From positions 310,001 through 374,000 of the forward strand of contig JASFXZ010000092.1 in NCBI GenBank assembly GCA_032209605.1: a stretch of 64,000 nt of DNA, written 5' to 3'. Position 1 is the stretch's first letter. The number at the start of each line of letters is the position of its first letter. The notes beneath the pieces were generated by a model that worked only from the letters and a program-made list of their open reading frames with translations, made no database searches and was not told the origin of the DNA. The stretch is from Mactromeris polynyma (lineage: Eukaryota > Mollusca > Bivalvia > Venerida > Mactridae). The position numbers and the translations under genes are program-made. This document shows positions 11,801 through 22,366 of this stretch, piece by piece.

Positions 11801-13560
11801 ATGCTGTTTTTTACTATTAGGGGAATGGTGGCAGGAGTCGAGGACCCTTGGAGTGGAGAAAAAATAAACACTTCAGGGGTTCCATTTGACCAATTCGACC
11901 CTTTCACTCAGGACTGGGTTTCCAAAAGACCACATTTTGACCCTTAAGATTCTGGCTTTCTCTAAATCATAGGTGTTTTGGCTATAAAATCCCATAAAAA
12001 ATTATCAAAATGACCCTCGAGATTCAGCCCCAAGTGGGATTGGGACATCACAGCGGGACTCGCTTGAAGTTGCATGTGACTCCTACTTTTTCAGCAAAGA
12101 GAGTCCCAGGACTCCTATTTTAAAATCCTACTGAGAACCCTGAAGGTGTTTACCCAAATCACCAAACGATAAAGTAATCATCACAGTGGCCAACAATAAA
12201 TAAATTAGTTATCATCAGTTGTCATCAATTCAAGTATTATGCTGATAAAATGCTAGGTCAGCATATTAAGGCCATGAATGTTCTCACATAGATTAAATTC
12301 ATTCAGTTAGTAATGTTTTCATTTGTTATCTGTCAATGTTGCAACTTCACCCCACATTCAAGCCAGTTGTTGATTTATCATTTAGTACAATGAAGATAGG
12401 CCGATTGAGTGAGTGCAAGAATGAATGGTGTTTATGGTCTTTCAACATGTATTCATAAAAAGAAATGAAAGCAAATATGACGAGACAATTAAGGGCATAC
12501 CCAAAACAAAACTAGCAAGCATATGAATTGACTTCTTTGGATTATTGGGAAATATAATTTATATTAAGATACATTGTCAGTTTGTGCAACAACCAATAAA
12601 TTCACACTGAACCGAATACACCGAGAAACCCATGTACTCAAATGGCTGCATGACTAAGATTAACATTTGCCTCATCTGGGGTTCAAATCCTGAATGGTGG
12701 TAGAATATTCCACCAACTGAGCTAACCAGGTGGCCTCCCGAGCCATACTCTTTCTGCGGCTGCTGAACACAATTTCAAAGTTTTTGTTCTGATGTATTAT
12801 ACGGTAGTTGGGGAACAGTGACATGTCAGAAAATAAAACATCTCCTAAGCAAACTTGGGCTAGATGTGGGCTCATAATGAGCTCGATGTCAAGTTTAGGC
12901 AAGTTCCCACTGGTGTCATTCATGTCCCAAACATACAACCATTAAGATCGGCATCCCAGATACTGCGAACACTCAATGATGCATTTATATATGTTAAGCC
13001 ATTCACATGATCTTTATTTTTTAATCATGATTACATTATATGATCAACGCGGAGCGGAGCGAGGCGAAAAAAATTTTGGACCCTTTTTAGACAAAAAATG
13101 ATTTTTTTTTCAGCCCGCAATAGGAGGCAACTGCCTACATGCCTCCATGTAATTTACGGCCCTGCCTTCTAGCGTTTGAGTCTCAACAGCGCAAGTCTAC
13201 AATGCACGCCTCATCGCTTTCATACGCCCTTTCATACAACATATTTATTCTTTATATATATTTATCGATCTAAAAAAAGTATCACATGAAGAAAGAGTGC
13301 AAATGATCGTTGATAAATATGTATGCATGTAAAAGTTAACGTTGCAGTGCGAACAAGTAAGATTATATGCGGTCAAGTCACCATAACCAACCGGCGTAAA
13401 GCGAGGTCAGTAATCATAACATTCGACCGGAAAAGACCGGAAAAGAGCGCTGATTTTTAAAACAAGAAGTTATGAATGAAAATTATAAAATTACCTGGCA
13501 TGGTAGCTTGGCAGGCCCTGGTGAAAAGTTAATAACTTCGTGTCTTTCTTTACTATCCAT
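5858..13560 (-). CDS. PSAT1: Phosphoserine aminotransferase, complete nine-exon gene
   Basis: Class V PLP-dependent aminotransferase converting 3-phosphohydroxypyruvate plus glutamate to O-phosphoserine plus 2-oxoglutarate, cytosolic, second step of serine synthesis. Exons (read right to left): 13495-13560, 10449-10509, 9885-9954, 8949-9154, 8475-8552, 8032-8126, 7258-7427, 6455-6721, 5858-5963. All junctions are GT-AG and the phases join to 1119 nt, 372 aa, against about 370 in human. Visible family features: N-terminal [18 protein letters not shown] at 43-48; [12 protein letters not shown] at 78-89; PLP-stacking Trp109 in [20 protein letters not shown] with the Schiff-base Lys202; [14 protein letters not shown]-terminal [16 protein letters not shown]. 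The start is the ATG just before the conserved N-terminus. No key residue is missing. Intron 1 (about 3 kb) and the other introns contain MITEs and other repeats listed separately. Confidence 0.97.
6893..7092. repeat. Dispersed repeat, copy 1 (PSAT1 intron 7)
   Basis: Shares ordered blocks (cttagctg, gatgcgttttggtg, tatttcgtt, aaaaagtgtaggcc, ataggaacctatgccc) with 17889-18141. It is probably a non-autonomous element of about 200-250 bp. The copies are diverged and I could not define terminal repeats. Confidence 0.6.
7125..7168 (-). repeat. tRNA-like fragment (SINE head remnant)
   Basis: The minus strand reads gtggttagctcagtcggtaa followed by agcactcaactgcc, a good 5' tRNA half with box A. 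No intact 3' half or box B follows, so this is a truncated SINE head or tRNA pseudogene, not a functional tRNA. Confidence 0.5.
7469..7686. repeat. 83-bp direct repeat, two copies 134 bp apart
   Basis: Copies at about 7469-7551 and 7603-7686 are nearly identical (aatattgaccaatag.cattg to tcatatgacaactt). Each contains the near-palindrome gtttacacatattttaaata followed by tgtaaac. Located in PSAT1 intron 6. Confidence 0.85.
8736..8907. mobile_element. MITE, family B (pogo/Tigger-like), PSAT1 intron 4
   Basis: A 172-bp element flanked by TA, starting caatcggacttcatttatta and ending aatgaacgaggtctgactg. The ends are inverted relatives of each other. Related copies lie at 21687, 27415, 28978 and (end only) 63270. 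TA flanks plus CAGT...ACCTC termini fit non-autonomous pogo/Tigger-type elements, as an inference; no transposase is present. Confidence 0.75.
9219..9380. mobile_element. MITE, family A (CAGTAAAACCTC ends), PSAT1 intron 3
   Basis: A 162-bp element with left end cagtaaaacctc and right end gaggttttacgg, flanked on both sides by TA (likely target-site duplication). The interior repeats the phrase (t)aagaccacctcaata in both orientations. Further copies are at 14171, 29627, 31468, 31718 and 37926. Confidence 0.85.
10687..10770. repeat. 42-bp tandem duplication in PSAT1 intron 1
   Basis: Two adjacent copies of gtttgacc.atctctgttt-type sequence followed by agtgatctactgg.agataat, about 90 percent alike. 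Confidence 0.75.
10971..11165. mobile_element. Short TIR element (CAGGG..., hAT-like ends), copy 1
   Basis: Begins cagggattacatttgaccct and ends agtagaacccctg, with gaccctcgagatttagcccc near the right end. The same order is seen at 11873-12060, and a right-end remnant lies at about 9779-9860. CAGGGGTT/AACCCCTG ends resemble hAT non-autonomous elements, but I see no clear 8-bp target duplication. In PSAT1 intron 1. Confidence 0.55.
11873..12060. mobile_element. Short TIR element (CAGGG...), copy 2
   Basis: Starts caggggttccatttgaccaa and contains attttgacccttaagattct and tgaccctcgagattcagccc, in the same order as the copy at 10971-11165. The right terminus is eroded. Confidence 0.5.
12670..12735 (-). 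repeat. tRNA-like SINE head remnant in PSAT1 intron 1
   Basis: The minus strand reads ggttagctcagttggtggaa (box A-like) and later aggatttgaaccccag (box B-like), close together as in a tRNA-derived SINE with a shortened middle. It is not a complete tRNA cloverleaf. Confidence 0.5.
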
Positions 13561-13690
13561 TTTTGAGCGATTTGTTGACACTGTAGTCGTTTTCTTTCCG
13601 AAGCCAGTCAGAAAATGAATCAAATGTGCGTATCAAAGTATGATGCAAACATGACCACGTGACTAAGGTTCGGCTCATCTGATTGGCCGA
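13561..13690 (-). promoter_or_regulatory. PSAT1 proximal upstream region with ATF4-type element, E-box and CCAAT box
   Basis: Upstream of the PSAT1 ATG there is TGATGCAAA at 13641-13649, matching the C/EBP-ATF response element consensus TGATGxAAx; a palindromic CACGTG at 13656-13661 (USF/TFE/MYC type); and an inverted CCAAT at 13682-13686. ATF4 control of PSAT1 is well established in vertebrates. Its use here is inferred from the motif and its position about 80 bp from the start codon. The transcription start is not identified and no TATA box stands out. Confidence 0.5.
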
Positions 13691-14170
13691 TCGCTAAGGT
13701 CATTAGGTTTGCACGCACAGAACGAATGATAGAGGAATAATTAAATAGAATCTTCATGGAAAATTCCCTTTGCACGTTCTGTATTCGTGATTTTCACAAC
13801 CGAAGTTAGGTCAAGCCCGGTTATAGTGTATTCACATTTCAAGGCTAGAAATCAAGAATTCTCACGTTTCCTCCATTGTGCTGATATTTGTTTCTTCAAG
13901 TGAAGATATTTAACACATTTTGTCAAAATTGTTAATATTATTTCTACATGTAGACAAAGACCTAAATTTAGGTCTTTGATGTAGATCTATATAACATTTG
14001 ATACGCCGTGCAATAAGTTTTGATGGAAGGCCACATGAAAATAAGACGTGCTTTGTATTTGTAATTATTATGTTTTTATATGTAGGCTACCAATGTAAAG
14101 TTGACTGTCCTATGTGTTTTACCTTCTGAAAATAATTAAAGCTATACGTTAGATGAATACGTATAGGCTA

Positions 14171-14348
14171 CAGTAAAACCTCGCATTAAGACCATCTCAA
14201 TAATAAGACCACCTCTAAATTAAGACCACACTTTTCAAGTCCATTTTGACTGTTCCGCTCTCTTTTGAACCTCAGTATTAAGACCACTTCAACATTAAGA
14301 CCAATTTTCAAGGGTCTCAATGGATGTCTTGTTATTGAGGTTTTACTG
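14171..14348. mobile_element. MITE, family A, full-length copy
   Basis: 178 bp, cagtaaaacctcgcattaag at the left and ttgttattgaggttttactg at the right, flanked by TA on both sides. It is the cleanest copy of the family in the window, with 12-bp perfect terminal inverted repeats. Confidence 0.9.
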
Positions 14349-14607
14349 TAGGCCTATGTGCATGCTGGGACCAATATATACGAGATCGTGGTGTAAATGC
14401 TAGCAATAACATCAACACATACATTAAATATATTTTTGCAGTTTTGACCTTAGTAGGCCTACAGTCAATTCTTAATAGGTTTTATCTTGATATATCCAAG
14501 TCTAGACACGTGGCCACGTTCATACTGCCCAGTTGTAAAATAGATCTAGATACCTACATAGATCTATGCTAACATGCACCTGGGACCAATATATACATGT
14601 TTATTTA

Positions 14608-14850
14608 TTATAGTGTCACTCCTATTTAAAGGGCCAACCAATTCTGACTTCTGAGACACCTACATTATGAGCACATTTACTTCCCGATTCCTATCCTTTA
14701 ACGCCAGGCACCATGCAGGCATGTAGGCGCACGGTTACCATTATTTAACTAGCTGGCGGCTCACCAATTAACAGGACCCCTGCCGGGATTCGAACCTTCG
14801 ATCTCCCGCTCTCAAAGCGGATGCTTCAACCACTCAACCAAGGGAGACGG
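14608..14850 (-). mobile_element. tRNA-derived SINE, family S1, copy 1
   Basis: The head on the minus strand starts at about 14849 with gtctcccttggttgagtggt (box A) and carries box B ggttcgaatcc before a tail containing ggtgagccgccagctagtta and acgccaggcaccatg (+ sense). The head resembles a class II (Leu/Ser) tRNA. Other copies are at 18960-19190 and 23759-23995. Confidence 0.8.
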
Positions 14851-15095
14851 AATAATAATTATTATATCTGTTAACTAAAACGGTATTAGGCCTACTTGAA
14901 AGGTCTCAGACGAAACGTACGCGATTAGATTTAAGTTAAATAACGTACGTACGACTCCTTACATGACTGGTCGGCGAATGTTCGATAAAGTATACATGTA
15001 GACATTTCCGCTCGAATCAATGCCGCTGAACGTTTCATTATAATTCATGATTCTACTGAATCCATTTCGTTAATTGGTGACGAAAAGAGCATACA
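14851..15095. repeat. Segment shared with 24000-24232, adjoining the SINE
   Basis: The match to 24000-24232 includes taggcctact.gaaaggtctc, agacgaaacgtacgcgatta and atgactggtcggcgaatgtt. The homology runs on from the S1 SINE, so about 490 bp is duplicated as a block (14608-15095 and 23759-24232). The SINE is therefore embedded in a larger mobile or duplicated unit. Confidence 0.75.
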
Positions 15096-16052
15096 CACAT
15101 GTTTAGTTACATCAATTTTAATGTCTCCACTACAATCCAATTCATGATAAAAATTAATGTGCTTAGAAATTACTGCAGACTTATGTACGTGGGCCAGTAA
15201 AATATGCGTGGACCCTTTTGTAATTTTAATATTCTGAACGTCAGATCTTAACCAAATTTGGTTGAAATACTTTCCTAAGCTTGTTTATCAAACACGCCAA
15301 ATATTCTTTTTTAGAAATCGGTTCAATACTTCTATACTTATGCTCTTAATTTAGCTGATATTATTACAACAACACCATTTTTTCAAGTTTTTGGACTTGG
15401 GCTGCCTTTCAGTCAAAGGGTGAGGAAATTTTGTAAATTTTATCCGAAATTGCTTGACTGATTCCAGAAGCTGTCCAGGATTCCTGTTGAGAGTAAGAGT
15501 GGAAATTTTGCTTCATTAAAATGTTTACATGATACATTCGCTTAGTTATACACGTATTCAGGGGCGTAACCAGAGATGGCAGAATGTGCGCGCAAACAAT
15601 CTAGGGGGTCTAAGGGCATATAATACCCCGGGAAAAAACAAGCAATACAGTACATTTTGAAGCGTTATATACTATATATTGCACATTTTTATATTTTTGA
15701 TAATCATGTGTATGCACGAGTATTTTACGTACAGGTAGGTAGCTACGCGCGTTTCCAGCTTCGACCCCCACCCTATGTTAGCCTATGGGTAACATCTAGC
15801 TTATTCGGATTGGTTACATCATAAATAATCATAATTATTGCGCAATGTTGACATTGTTATGTATTAAATGTGTAAGCAGATATCTAACCGCTGTTTCGAC
15901 AATACATTGGCTAAATACATGTATTATAAGTCTGTAAATGTTAAGCCACCAGCCTGATGATCTTGGCAACTTAGCGAGCCCATCTTCTTTCCTCGATCTT
16001 ACAGGAACCTCTCATAAGAGCCCAGTGTATAATTATGTAAGCAAGAGGGTTA

Positions 16053-16307
16053 TTAGTGTATGCGCCTTCCTCCGTGCGAGGTTCGTATGTTTCCGTTGAA
16101 CTCCGACAAAGTTCGACTGTTTCCGTATATCAAAAGTTCATTGCTCTGTCGAAGTGACATTTCGTACATGCTTTCGAATTTTGAAAGTTTCTCCGTGAAA
16201 ACATCGATTGCGAAGTTCACAGAATTATCTTGCGGTATTTCAGTGGTTCTTTGTTCAAAACTGGGACACGCAATTAAACCAAGTCGTCTGATACGCTTTC
16301 GATACAC
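16053..16307 (-). other. CpG-richer pocket with an 84-codon minus-strand open frame
   Basis: The frame starts MYRKRIRRLGLIACPSFEQ and ends NIRTSHGGRRIH, and a + strand frame overlaps it (16060-16374). CpG and GC are visibly higher than in the neighbouring DNA from 15960 to 16650. No family is recognised and no flanking splice or poly(A) signals could be tied to it. It could be an exon of an undescribed gene, an old coding insert, or chance. Confidence 0.2.
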
Positions 16308-17437
16308 AACTGCTTATAAATCATTGAAAATCATACAATCGAATCTAGTAAATTTGAAAGAGAGAACGAATTAAACTTGTAGATTCACTAATTTGGCGAG
16401 ACGTGGCAACAAGTCATATATTTAATGCAGCGGTCACGTGTTACGTTCATAAATATATTTCCAGACAGCCAGCGATGAACTTACCTATATTTGTAATCGT
16501 TTTTCCGAGAGGTTATATTAAGATTGCTTGAGACGTTGCCAGATATATATAGACTAGTGTTAGGACGGGGATTTTCCACCGACAACTGTGTCAGGTCAGA
16601 GTTCGGTTAGCGAGTACACAATTCGATAAATGTGTCTAGATCCGCTAATATCATTTGTACTTCGCAGCGTACGATTCCTATGACTATCATGAACGAATTT
16701 GGAAGGGGACTTGGGGAAGGGGAAGTGGGGAAGGGTCTGGGATAGGATCCCGCCTCCTTGAAGTCAGACTTATTTATACTGGAATAGCATGCAAGGGTTC
16801 TGGAGCAGTCTGACTAACTACATGTGTACGTTAAAAACTATGTAAGGAAATATTTGAAGTGGAAACTACAAACTATATGGAAGCATATAGGACGATTTAC
16901 GCACACTTGATATAGATTAAATACACTAAGCATCGCCGAGTACCAAATAACTCGACCAACATGCATAGCGTAACATCTGTCAGCCTAGGTCTGCAGACTG
17001 ATGCACTTATATTGTCTGCACATGTATACAAGCTATTCTGTCCGTCCTTGATCAACATATTCGCGTACTTTTATGAACTATGATGGTAGAAATGCACAGC
17101 ATGTTTATATGCTTCGTTTATACCGGATGTCCGATGCACGTGCACATGTGCGCTTCCCCGGAGAGAGTCTAGATTGGAAAATGAAAATCCAACATTTTCC
17201 AAACGAGGGTCGGGTTGTTCTAAGCATAATTTCGTGTCACGAACTGATTTCAATATCAAATATTATTTAACGCTATTTCTATTGACTGTACATAGCTTAT
17301 AAGCACGTACTTTGATACCATATTTCATTCATTTTATCATAAAAATTCTTACATAACCAGTTGTTATTGATATTGTGTAAACTTTGACTTTTGATATTGC
17401 TGAAAAGAGCTGATCAATAGCTGACACATGTCAACTT

Positions 17438-17494
17438 TAGTATCCTACTTAGTCCCATGTGTTTAACACATGAAACTAATTAAGTAGGATACTA
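17438..17494. repeat. Imperfect hairpin with about 27-nt arms
   Basis: The left arm tagtatcctacttagtcccat..., ending gtgttta, pairs with the right arm aacacatgaaactaattaag followed by taggatacta. The loop is very short, and the mismatches/bulge resemble a small-RNA precursor or a collapsed palindromic element. Confidence 0.6.
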
Positions 17495-17888
17495 TGTTAT
17501 AACAGTCATGATTTTATCAAATTATATCAAGCCACATTTTTCGTGGCACGTGATAAACATACTTGGTCACGTTTTATCGCTCATTGTTAAGTAATCACTG
17601 ACTGAAACATTAACATAATTATTTCCGATTGTTTAATAATAAAGAGTTGACAGCCACTGACTGTGACTGACTGTGATAAGACTTAATTAACTCAATATGT
17701 CAATATATCTTGACTAGTCGCGGCCTACACTTTTTTTGGAAAAATCGAAAAATTAAATGGCCAAACTGCACATTGCGTGTGAATTTACTTCGTGTTAAAA
17801 TATTGAAATCAATACATTTGTACTTCGTGTACCTAATTAATCAACTTCATTAATAATATTCAGTATCTTTGTGAAGAACATTAAAAAT

Positions 17889-18141
17889 AAACAGGGACGT
17901 AGCTTAGCTGAAATTGATGTGTAGGCCTCGAGTTTTAGGGGGGGGGGGGGGGTTAACATTTTTGTAGCTAGATAACCAGAGATGCGTTTTGGTGCATATT
18001 TCGTTCCGGTAAGTATGCTTACACCAAAACATACATTATATATCTTATAACTCCTATTTTCATTGCAGTTTTGTCCATTTCATTTTTTCGATTGGAAAAA
18101 AGTGTAAGGCCGTGGTCTAAAAGGCCTATAGGAACCTATGC
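17889..18141. repeat. Dispersed repeat, copy 2
   Basis: Homologous to 6893-7092 (agcttagctg, gatgcgttttggtgcatatt, ttgtccatttc, aaaaagtgtaaggcc, ataggaacctatgcccc). It contains a G15 homopolymer at 17938-17952 absent from copy 1. Confidence 0.6.
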
Positions 18142-18337
18142 CCCTTCAAAAGACTTAGAACTTTGTGTTAATTTAACAATATTAACAGCAGTGGTAGCTA
18201 TACATAGACATCAGCATCATCCAGAGAGGGGCTTACATTTCCTAACACCACATGCGTCCATAAAAACATCATCATTTTGCTAGGTCATAATACAAGCAAT
18301 AATGATCCAAGTTGCAAAATCTGCACATTTCATGAAT

Positions 18338-18407
18338 GAGGTACAATGAAATCTCACTTTAAGACCACCTCGAAATTAAGACCACCTCATTAATAAGACA
18401 GTATATA
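18338..18407. mobile_element. Family A MITE fragment (left end)
   Basis: Contains aatgaaatctcactttaaga then ccacctcgaaattaagacca, the left half of family A. A right-half fragment lies at about 19480-19563 (gaggtggtctttaagtgagg to gctgta), just after a cagggctctagaaat end like that of the element at 33091. Confidence 0.6.
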
Positions 18408-18959
18408 CAACAAACATTTTACTTTAAATGTTATAATCAAACAATCTCACCGCTACAACCAATTGCCTCCCGACCCAAAGATTGTCATATTATTATCCAA
18501 CATTGCATATTTTCTCACAAGGGAATTTCCCTGGGTCAACATAATTGGGGGGGGGGCACCTACAATAATATCTTGGCCTTTGTGGATATTGATGCCAATG
18601 TCGTCATATGTTGTGCGATACAGGTTAAATTCAAGGTCGCTCAAACCATTGATCTTAATAAATAAGAATTAATAGCAATGCTCTCTATAAAAATAGATAT
18701 AATTGTCAGCTGATGCAATAAAGTGTTGACACATCATGCAACAGTCAATGTGTGTCAAGGCCATCTTAAGTCAATGCACTGAATAACAATTATTCTGTAT
18801 CAACAGCTCATTTGTCACGTAAGGTAATGATTCACATATAATAGACCGTAAATAAACACATTTTTTCTATTTTTAGGCATGTTGATTCAGGCAAGTCGAA
18901 CATAAACACAGTTTAATGAGTTTGCATTTCGACAATTTCAATGAGTATTTTTAATATAT

Positions 18960-19190
18960 TTAGGGATAAACCATTTCTGAGTTATGAGACATTACTTTCT
19001 TAGCACATTTACTCCCCGATTCCTATCCTTTAATGCCAGGCACCAGACAGGTAGGCACACAGTAACCATTATTTAACTAGCTGGTGGCCGCTCACCAATC
19101 TGCCATATCAGAACATACCCCTATCGGGAATCGAACCTTCGACATCCCACTCCCGAGGCGGATACCTTAACCACTTGGCCACGGGAGATA
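18960..19190 (-). mobile_element. tRNA-derived SINE, family S1, copy 2
   Basis: The minus strand from 19189 reads tatctcccgtggccaagtgg (box A) and later gaaggttcgattcccgatag (box B). It is the best-preserved tRNA-like head of the three copies, class II-like. The tail shares taactagctgg and ttaatgccaggcacc with copies 1 and 3. Confidence 0.8.
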
Positions 19191-19692
19191 TGTACATCTT
19201 TATTAACACTGAACAAATGATTTACAGTTAATTGATCTAATACCACGATGTCGGATTTGGCTGATGTATTACAGTACATTGTCTCTCTTTATGCAAACAT
19301 ATTTTTAATGACTGCTGCATAATTACATGTATACAAAACATCTTCACACACTGAATTCCAGTTTGAATATTAAAAGACATGATAGAAATAATGATAATGT
19401 AGTTGCTGTCTTCAGTACAAACATACTAGCACTCTCCATTTGTTATTGAACAGGGCTCTAGAAATCCAGAAGCCCGTTGTTGAATAAAGAGCAAAATAGC
19501 GAAAATGGACTTTAAATTTTTTGTCTTAATTTTGAGGTGGTCTTTAAGTGAGGTAGCGCTGTAATTCATTAACCATTTTATAGTCACATGTGAATCATTG
19601 TTGTAGATGTATAATACATGTACTATATAATTCTGACACTGATCATATGTTTTGTATCTCATGTAATATATTCTAAGAAGTCCTCCTCTGCT

Positions 19693-21125
19693 ATGCCCTA
19701 CATAAAACCCTATCCTACTCAACCTACCTCACAATCCCCCTTCAAACTCCTCCCGATACTGTTCCACTTCACCCAAACCTACCCCACAATCCCCCATAAC
19801 ACTCCTCCCCATACCATCCCACTTCACCCAAACCTACCCCACAATCCCCATCACACTCTTCCCATACCGTCCCACTTCATCAAAACCTACCTCGCAATCC
19901 CCCTTCACACTCCATCCCATACCGTCCCACTTCACCCAAACCTACCTCACAATCCCAATCACACTCTTCCCATACCATCCCACTTCACAAAAACCTACCT
20001 CACAATCCCAATCACACTCTTCCCATACCATCCCACTTCACACAAACCTACCTCACAATCCCAATCACACTCTTCCCATACCATCCCACTTCACACAAAC
20101 CTACCTCACAATCCCAATCACACTCTTCCCATACCATCCCACTTCACACAAACCTACCTCACAATCCCAATCACACTCCATCCCATACCATCTCACTTCA
20201 CACATACCTATCCCACAATCCCCTATCACACTCTTCCCATACCGTCCCACTTCACCCAAACCTACCCTACAATCCCCTATCACACTCTTCCCATACCGTC
20301 CCACTTCACCCAAACCTACCCCACAATCCCCTGTCACACTCTTCCCATACCGTCCCACTTCACTCAAACCTACCCCACAATCCCAATCACACTCTTCCCA
20401 TACCATCCCACTTCACCCAAACCTACCCCACAATCCCAATCGCACTCTTCCCATACCGTCCCACTTCACCCAAACCTATCCCACAATCTCAATCACACTC
20501 TTCCCATACCGTCCCACTTCACCCAAACCTACCCCACTTCACCCAATCACACTCTTCCCATACCGTCCCACTTCACCCAAACCTACCCCACAATCCCAAT
20601 CACACTCTTCCCATACCGTCCCACTTCACCCAAACCTACCCCACAATCCCCATCACACTCCTTCCCATACCATCCCACTTCACCCAAACCTACCCCACAA
20701 TCCCCTATCACACTCTTCCCATACCGTCCCACTTCACCCAAACCTACCCCACAATCCCAATCACACTCTTCCCATACCGTCCCACTTCACCCAAACCTAC
20801 CCCACAATCCCCATCAAACTCCATCCCATACCATCCCACTTCACCCAAACCTACCCCAAATTCCCCTATCACACTCTCCCCATACCGTCCCACTTCACCC
20901 AAACCTACCCCACAATCCCAATCACACTCTTCCCATACCGTCCCACTTCACCCAAACCTACCCCACAATCCCCATCACACTCTTCCCATACCGTCCCACT
21001 TCACCCAAACCTACCCCACAATCCCCATCACACTCTTCCCATACCATCCCACTGCACCCAAACCTATCTCACAATCCCCTATCACACTCCTTCCCATACC
21101 ATCTCTCTTCACCCCAAACCTTCCC
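19693..21125. repeat. 53-bp C-rich minisatellite, about 27 copies
   Basis: The consensus unit includes tcccataccgtcccacttca, cccaaacctaccccacaatc and ccaatcacactct. Because 53 is not a multiple of 3 and the + strand has almost no T-A-A/T-A-G/T-G-A, a 504-codon frame runs through it; the 'protein' cycles through three frames of the same DNA and is judged non-genic. One stretch (about 19990-20210) is homogeneous for ttcacacaaacctacctcac variants, indicating local recent duplication. Confidence 0.95.
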
Positions 21126-21404
21126 AAACTAAATCAAGGACACTTTACTCCCCTTTGAAACAGAGATTTGGAAGTTGGATACAAGGGTTACAAACCAAAG
21201 TTAATTTCAGGTGAACCTATTTTATTATATGAAAATAAAACATGTTTTCTCAAATAAACAAGGGACAATAATCATGACAATACTGAGCATATAAAGGAAT
21301 TCTATACAAAAAAGTACCTAACATTTCTGCAAGAGTAACTGTTGAAATATGAAGGCAATTCTTTAAAAATTATTACATAATTATATAACATTTCCACATC
21401 AGTA

Positions 21405-21480
21405 ACAAGAGGGCCATGATGGCCCTGAATCGCTTACCTGAAAAGCGCCTGAAATGTTTGATATTATGGTCCTGTGTCAC
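21405..21480. repeat. Dispersed repeat of bivalve type
   Basis: Contains gagggccatgatggccctga followed by atcgcttacctg, a phrase I associate with abundant repeats in bivalve genomes. Limits are not defined and there is only one copy here. Confidence 0.4.
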
Positions 21481-21686
21481 AGGGTGCATACATTCTCACA
21501 AAGACAGCAAAAATTCGATGAAAGTGATTATAAAAACAAAATCTTGTACATTAAGTAACCCAAGGGATTCAAACCAATGAGCATATAAAACTATGATGAA
21601 TGATGGATGGATGGAGGTTAGTTGCTAGTATCAACTCAGTCACTGTGGTTTTCATAAATGCTGTGTAAACAATGTTTTAATGTAAA

Positions 21687-21861
21687 GCCAGACTCGTTCA
21701 ATCGAATCCATCGGGTCCGAAATTTTATTTCCAATAATGCAAATTGTCGAACAGCCCACGTCAATTCAACATGCCTAAGAAGATACATCGGGACCAGATA
21801 TTTATTTCCGATGATACTAAGTATTTGGATAAAAGGTTGTCGAATAAACGAGGTCTGGCTG
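21687..21861. mobile_element. MITE, family B, degraded copy
   Basis: Shares ttcaatcgaatccatcgggt and gaataaacgaggtctggctg with the copy at 27415-27620. The left end is eroded (cagactcg in place of cagtgggacctcg). Confidence 0.7.
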
Positions 21862-22360
21862 TAATCATGTACAGTACAACTTGTATCTGGAACACACTGT
21901 ACGTAACATACACAGTCCCTGCTTGTATTGAGCGACCACCAAAGGGAATTGCTGAAAACTGTCTCTTAATACAAAAGTGGCCACCATTTTCATTCAACAT
22001 AAAAATGAGTTGAACCCCGATGTTTGCTTTGATAAAGTTGTGAACACCATGTTTTACTGACATGGTTCAATGGCAGAGGCTTAAGACACTGAATCTATTG
22101 TTTTGCACACAATCACACGTTAGACAAAAGGCGCTTAATAATATTATTGAGAAACTGTCTCGGGAACAATGGAATTCAGTCCCTTAAGGGCAAGATCACT
22201 CAATGGATGTGGTCGCTTGTACAAGTGAGACTATACTTATATTGACATGGGTGAAAGTTTTCCGTATTGTGACGGTATTCCGTATGTTTGACCTCTGTCA
22301 GGGTCATTTTTCAGATAATAAGAATACTTGTACTGCAATCTTCATTTACATTATTTGAGA

Positions 22361-22366
22361 TTTATT
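22361..22366 (-). terminator. Probable TMEM43 poly(A) signal
   Basis: AATAAA on the minus strand (TTTATT on +), about 150 nt beyond the TMEM43 stop codon; the first canonical hexamer downstream. Confidence 0.5.

Noticed and set aside
19100..19189. Functional tRNA gene on the minus strand
   Set aside because: Boxes A and B are good, but the acceptor stem does not close properly and the sequence continues into the common SINE tail shared with two other copies.
19618..21132. 504-codon open frame on the + strand
   Set aside because: It is the 53-bp minisatellite read through; the peptide cycles through three frames of one DNA unit, and openness follows from lack of stop triplets in C-rich DNA.
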